Positions 19,448 to 21,308 of a DNA stretch of 21,308 nucleotides are shown in pieces. The position numbers and the translations under genes were made by a program. Source of the DNA: a virus; the IMG/VR virus record IMGVR_UViG_3300020442_001735, positions 1 through 21,308 of that record; one strand, written 5' to 3'. The notes under the pieces are model-generated. The model was not told the DNA's origin and did no database searches. It saw only the letters and a list, made by a program, of their open reading frames with translations. Every line of letters begins with the position of its first letter. Within the stretch, counting starts at the first letter, position 1.

Positions 19448-20050
19448 ATGCTCCAATACAACATTATAAAACGACATGAGCAAAAATGGGTGCAAGCATG
19501 TGACGCACTCGCACCAATCTTCTCCACATGCTCAAAACGACAATACTTCGCCGTCATAATTGGCAGCAACAAAAGACTAATCTCTCAAGGATACAACGGG
19601 TCACCGCCGGGAGCACGCCATTGCACACAAGGAGCTTGCCCAAGAGCACAAGAAAACTCGCCATCAGGCTCAATATACGACAACTGCATTGCAACACACG
19701 CAGAAGCAAACGCCATCATGTGGGCAGACCCAATAGCCAGACAAGGAGCCACACTCATCATCAACGGCTCACCATGTTACAGTTGCGCCAAACTCATCGC
19801 CAACTCAGGAATCACCCGTGTCATAGGCAAACACGACGACACCTACCAAGACCAACAACGAGTCATAAACTACCTGAGAGAAAACAGAATCGAAACGATT
19901 CTGCTGAAAAACAAAGAAACCCGCAAAACACATACCCCTATCTTCTATCCAACAGAACAAACAACATCGCCTATCCCTAGACACTTCCAAATACCTAACA
20001 CCAAAACCCCGCCAGACAACCTCCCCGAAGACAACCACCCAGTCCTCTAA
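19448..20050 (+). CDS. dCMP deaminase (zinc-dependent, ComEB-like)
   Basis: The enzyme deaminates dCMP to dUMP, the substrate of the ThyX encoded here. Zinc and catalytic motifs are present: 'CIATHAEANAIMWA' (HAE, with the proton-shuttling Glu) and 'INGSPCYSCAKLIANSGI' (PCxxC). 'SQGYNGSPPGARHC' and the extra Cys/His of 'CTQGACPRAQE' match the second, structural zinc region of dCMP deaminases. I use ATG 19448 since AAAGAGG lies 4 nt before it; an adjacent ATG at 19445 is too close. After residue ~150 the C-terminus (~50 residues) is Pro/Thr-rich and probably disordered, longer than usual. The coding strand is rich in A and C and poor in T and G, unlike the other plus-strand genes, suggesting different origin or a different replication history. 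Confidence 0.9.
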   Translation: MLQYNIIKRHEQKWVQACDALAPIFSTCSKRQYFAVIIGSNKRLISQGYNGSPPGARHCTQGACPRAQENSPSGSIYDNCIATHAEANAIMWADPIARQGATLIINGSPCYSCAKLIANSGITRVIGKHDDTYQDQQRVINYLRENRIETILLKNKETRKTHTPIFYPTEQTTSPIPRHFQIPNTKTPPDNLPEDNHPVL

Positions 20051-20289
20051 CTTTCCCCCAACTTTAACAAATATTTTTCCTAAGGAAACACAGACCCAAT
20101 ATTTCCTAAAATTTTAATATGTATCCGAGAAAGGCTATGCGTGCCCTAGCGCGCTGCTGCGCCCCTGTGTGGGGTAGGGTCAATGTCACTTGCAAATGCA
20201 ATAAAGAAATCTTTGCCTAAAGCGTGGAAAGTGTGTTTGGAGATGGTATCGTGTTTGTTAGTGGGAAGTACCCACAGGAAAGGGAAGAA
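20051..20289. other. Intergenic region with AT-rich repeats and a composition switch
   Basis: No gene is supported here. The first ~80 bp are AT-rich and hold two imperfect copies of AATATTT(TT)CCTAA (20070-20083 and 20098-20109), the first running into TTTCCTAAGGAAA (20077-20089), a 5-bp-arm palindrome. From about 20138 the DNA becomes GC-rich (CTAGCGCGCT at 20147-20156). TTGCAAATGCAA (20190-20201) is another small dyad. No terminator for the deaminase and no clear promoter for the next gene can be named. Confidence 0.5.
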
Positions 20290-20670
20290 ATGAAAGCAAT
20301 CACTATCAAGACAGCAACCGCAACGGTCAGCCCCGAAGGGGTCAAGATTACCGGCGCAGATATCGCAACGGCGCACGCTAACGTCGTAGCGTGGGCGAAC
20401 TCTGACGCTAAGCGTTCGACCTACTCCGACGAACGGGTCGCCATTGTCGCCGGTCTTATCGCAATCGCTCGCACCGGCTCCGGTTCTATCCTCGTCAATG
20501 TTGCCGACGTTTGCGAGCCGGTCACCGATGGCAAGTGGAACGATGGGGCGGCTCTCGCTCGGTGGCTCCGCTCCGCCGGTTGCGCCGGTTGCGCCGGTGT
20601 TGCTCCGCTCTCCGTGCGTCAATCCCGCACCGGCAAGGGTTCGCCGGTGTTCTCGGTGACCCTCGGCTAA
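20290..20670 (+). CDS. Hypothetical protein (126 aa) in GC-rich segment
   Basis: I choose ATG 20290 (MKAITIKTATATVSPEGVKI) because of the purine-rich AGGAAAGGGAAG just before it; the frame is open to 20224 without a better site. The third codon positions are mostly G or C, quite unlike the phage genes to the left, which supports coding in this frame and a different origin. The sequence has 'VSPEGVKITGADIATAHANV', 'ERVAIVAGLIAIARTGSGS' and 'ALARWLRSAG' followed by a Cys-Ala-Gly repeat and 'PLSVRQSRTGKGSPVFSV'. The GCAGCAG stretch comes from a 9-bp tandem repeat (GCCGGTTGC from 20575). The C-terminal layout could be a small winged helix, but I do not recognise the family. A strong hairpin follows directly. 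Confidence 0.65.
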   Translation: MKAITIKTATATVSPEGVKITGADIATAHANVVAWANSDAKRSTYSDERVAIVAGLIAIARTGSGSILVNVADVCEPVTDGKWNDGAALARWLRSAGCAGCAGVAPLSVRQSRTGKGSPVFSVTLG

Positions 20671-20673
20671 TCC

Positions 20674-20699
20674 GGTTGGGGGTCGCAAGACCCCCAACC
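20674..20699 (+). terminator. Strong GNRA-loop hairpin after the 126-aa gene
   Basis: GGTTGGGGGTC (20674-20684) and GACCCCCAACC (20689-20699) form a perfect 11-bp stem capped by the tetraloop GCAA. It begins 3 nt after the stop codon. No U-tract follows, so it is either a U-less terminator of the kind proposed for actinobacteria or an mRNA 3'-end stabiliser. Confidence 0.7.
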
Positions 20700-20744
20700 A
20701 CTAACACTCTCAAACACTCCCGACCGCACGAAAGAAACGAAACA

Positions 20745-20999
20745 ATGAAAGCAAGAACCGCTCATATCATCGAAGTAGCAATCGCACTGGCAACTAGCGC
20801 GCTAGGTCTGTCAATCTTCACCGGCATCGTTTGGAAATATGCCAGTGATGGAGATACAGAAACCGCCGCGGTGTTCTGCATCATCGGGGCGTTCACGTTC
20901 GCCGCCGTTGCCGGTGCTGTGTTCGACATAATCCGAGATAGTCGCCATGACTACCTCGTCAAGACCGGCAAGCGTGACCCCTACCGCTACTGGCGGTAA
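20745..20999 (+). CDS. Small membrane protein with two TM helices (84 aa)
   Basis: From ATG 20745 the product reads MKARTAHIIEVAIALATSAL... Hydrophobic segments at about residues 8-29 (VAIALATSALGLSIFTGIVW) and 41-62 (AAVFCIIGAFTFAAVAGAVF) are joined by a short acidic turn (DGDTE), and the C-terminus is charged and polar (DSRHDYLVKTGKRDPYRYWR). By the positive-inside rule both ends should face the cytoplasm. GC-rich third codon positions match the preceding 126-aa gene. The stop codon (20997-20999) overlaps the first, degenerate DnaA-like box. The Shine-Dalgarno is weak (AAAGAAACGAAACA). I do not recognise a family; possible roles include holin-like or superinfection-exclusion protein. Confidence 0.65.
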   Translation: MKARTAHIIEVAIALATSALGLSIFTGIVWKYASDGDTETAAVFCIIGAFTFAAVAGAVFDIIRDSRHDYLVKTGKRDPYRYWR

Positions 21000-21209
21000 T
21001 CCACAGGTTGTCCCCACCTTGTCCACAGGGTGGGGATAACATGTTTGTCCACAGGCTGTGGAAAACCACTTATCCACAACATATCCACAGGCTTATCCCC
21101 AGCTTATCCACAATCCACAGGGTTATCCACACCTGTGGATAAAGTTATCCACAATATCCACAGAGTTATCCACAGGTTGTCCACAGGGTTATCCACAGGC
21201 TGTGGATAA
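20997..21209. repeat. Dense, helically phased DnaA-box array (candidate replication origin)
   Basis: Eight perfect DnaA boxes (TTATCCACA) occur: plus strand at 21070, 21104, 21123, 21145, 21166 and 21189; minus strand at 21134 and 21201 (left coordinates). Nine more 9-mers differ by one base, including three TTGTCCACA (21019, 21045, 21177), the form typical of actinobacterial oriC, plus ATATCCACA (21081, 21154), TTATCCCCA (21093 and minus 21031), TAATCCACA (20997) and minus TTTTCCACA (21057). Two weaker ones lie at 21008 and 21111. Left edges step by mostly 11-12 bp (range 9-14, ignoring 21111), about one helical turn. Boxes 21123/21134 and 21189/21201 are facing pairs forming near-perfect palindromes. 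The AT-rich end of the window could be the unwinding element. Function is inferred. Confidence 0.85.
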
Positions 21210-21214
21210 GTCGG

Positions 21215-21261
21215 CGGGTGTGCGATTAGCTCCTTCGTCGCAGCACACCCGTGGTTTTTTT
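21215..21261 (+). terminator. Rho-independent terminator to the right of the DnaA-box array
   Basis: CGGGTGTGC (21215-21223) pairs perfectly with GCACACCCG (21243-21251) around a 19-nt loop, followed three bases later by seven T (21255-21261). It would stop transcription crossing the box array from the left. Confidence 0.75.
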
Positions 21262-21308
21262 AACGTTAAAGCCTAGACTTTATTATGCATTTTTTAACGT
21301 TCAATTGA
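21256..21308. repeat. AT-rich tract with two TTTTTTAACGTT repeats
   Basis: TTTTTTAACGTT occurs at 21256-21267 and 21290-21301, 34 bp apart. The first extends into the 12-bp palindrome TTTAACGTTAAA (21259-21270), the second into TCAATTGA (21301-21308). The tract is strongly AT-rich. It could be an origin unwinding region or a promoter/operator for a gene beyond the right edge. Confidence 0.5.

Noticed and set aside
20146-20697. 183-aa minus-strand frame
   Set aside because: It is antisense to the 126-aa gene, whose third positions show clear G/C preference in the plus frame; the minus product is Arg/Gly-rich and has no ribosome-binding site.
20997-21209. CRISPR array
   Set aside because: The repeated unit is a 9-bp DnaA box at one-turn spacing, in both orientations, without longer repeats or unique spacers.
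21058-21276. Open frame of 72 aa across the DnaA-box array
   Set aside because: Its sequence (repeated YPQ / STG) is just the translation of the TTATCCACA repeats and a terminator hairpin.

Overview
The window looks like part of the genome of a tailed double-stranded DNA bacteriophage (Caudoviricetes). It carries an HK97-type head module (portal, protease fused to scaffold, major capsid protein), several tail-fibre genes with a tail-assembly chaperone, and a nucleotide-metabolism set. No terminase, tape measure, polymerase, lysin or integrase is visible, so this is only part of the genome. An actinobacterial host is my best guess. The support is indirect: flavin-dependent ThyX, a B12-dependent ribonucleotide reductase, a small membrane protein resembling ones common in actinophages, several genes without a Shine-Dalgarno that could be leaderless, and DnaA boxes of both the TTATCCACA and TTGTCCACA types.

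Left arm (1-13,882), all on the minus strand, read right to left: a 72-aa orphan, a glycosyltransferase, a class II ribonucleotide reductase with its own promoter-like element and terminator, a 117-aa protein, the portal, four small or medium beta-rich structural proteins and fibres, a 549-aa fibre with its chaperone, the protease/scaffold, the major capsid protein, a terminator, then two small virion proteins and a fibre cut by the left edge. The fibre block sits between portal and protease, which is an unusual order.

Right arm (13,919-19,074), all on the plus strand and tightly packed: thyX, small hypotheticals, a 351-aa multidomain phage protein, a coiled-coil protein, a one-TM membrane protein, a likely structured small RNA or leader behind a TGATATAAT promoter, a winged-helix-like protein, a coiled-coil protein, a DUF1599-type nucleotide-associated protein and a SAM methyltransferase.

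Far right (19,075-21,308) is a series of small self-contained units: a promoter / 41-aa ORF / terminator cassette, a dCMP deaminase with inverted base skew, two GC-rich small genes, and a striking 213-bp array of about 19 DnaA-box-like 9-mers spaced mostly 11-12 bp apart, followed by a terminator hairpin and an AT-rich tract. This last part looks like a DnaA-dependent replication origin or a DnaA-titration site.

Together the enzymes form a dTMP route: RNR makes deoxynucleotides, the deaminase converts dCMP to dUMP, and ThyX methylates dUMP. The DUF1599-type protein and the methyltransferase may add nucleotide or other modification functions.
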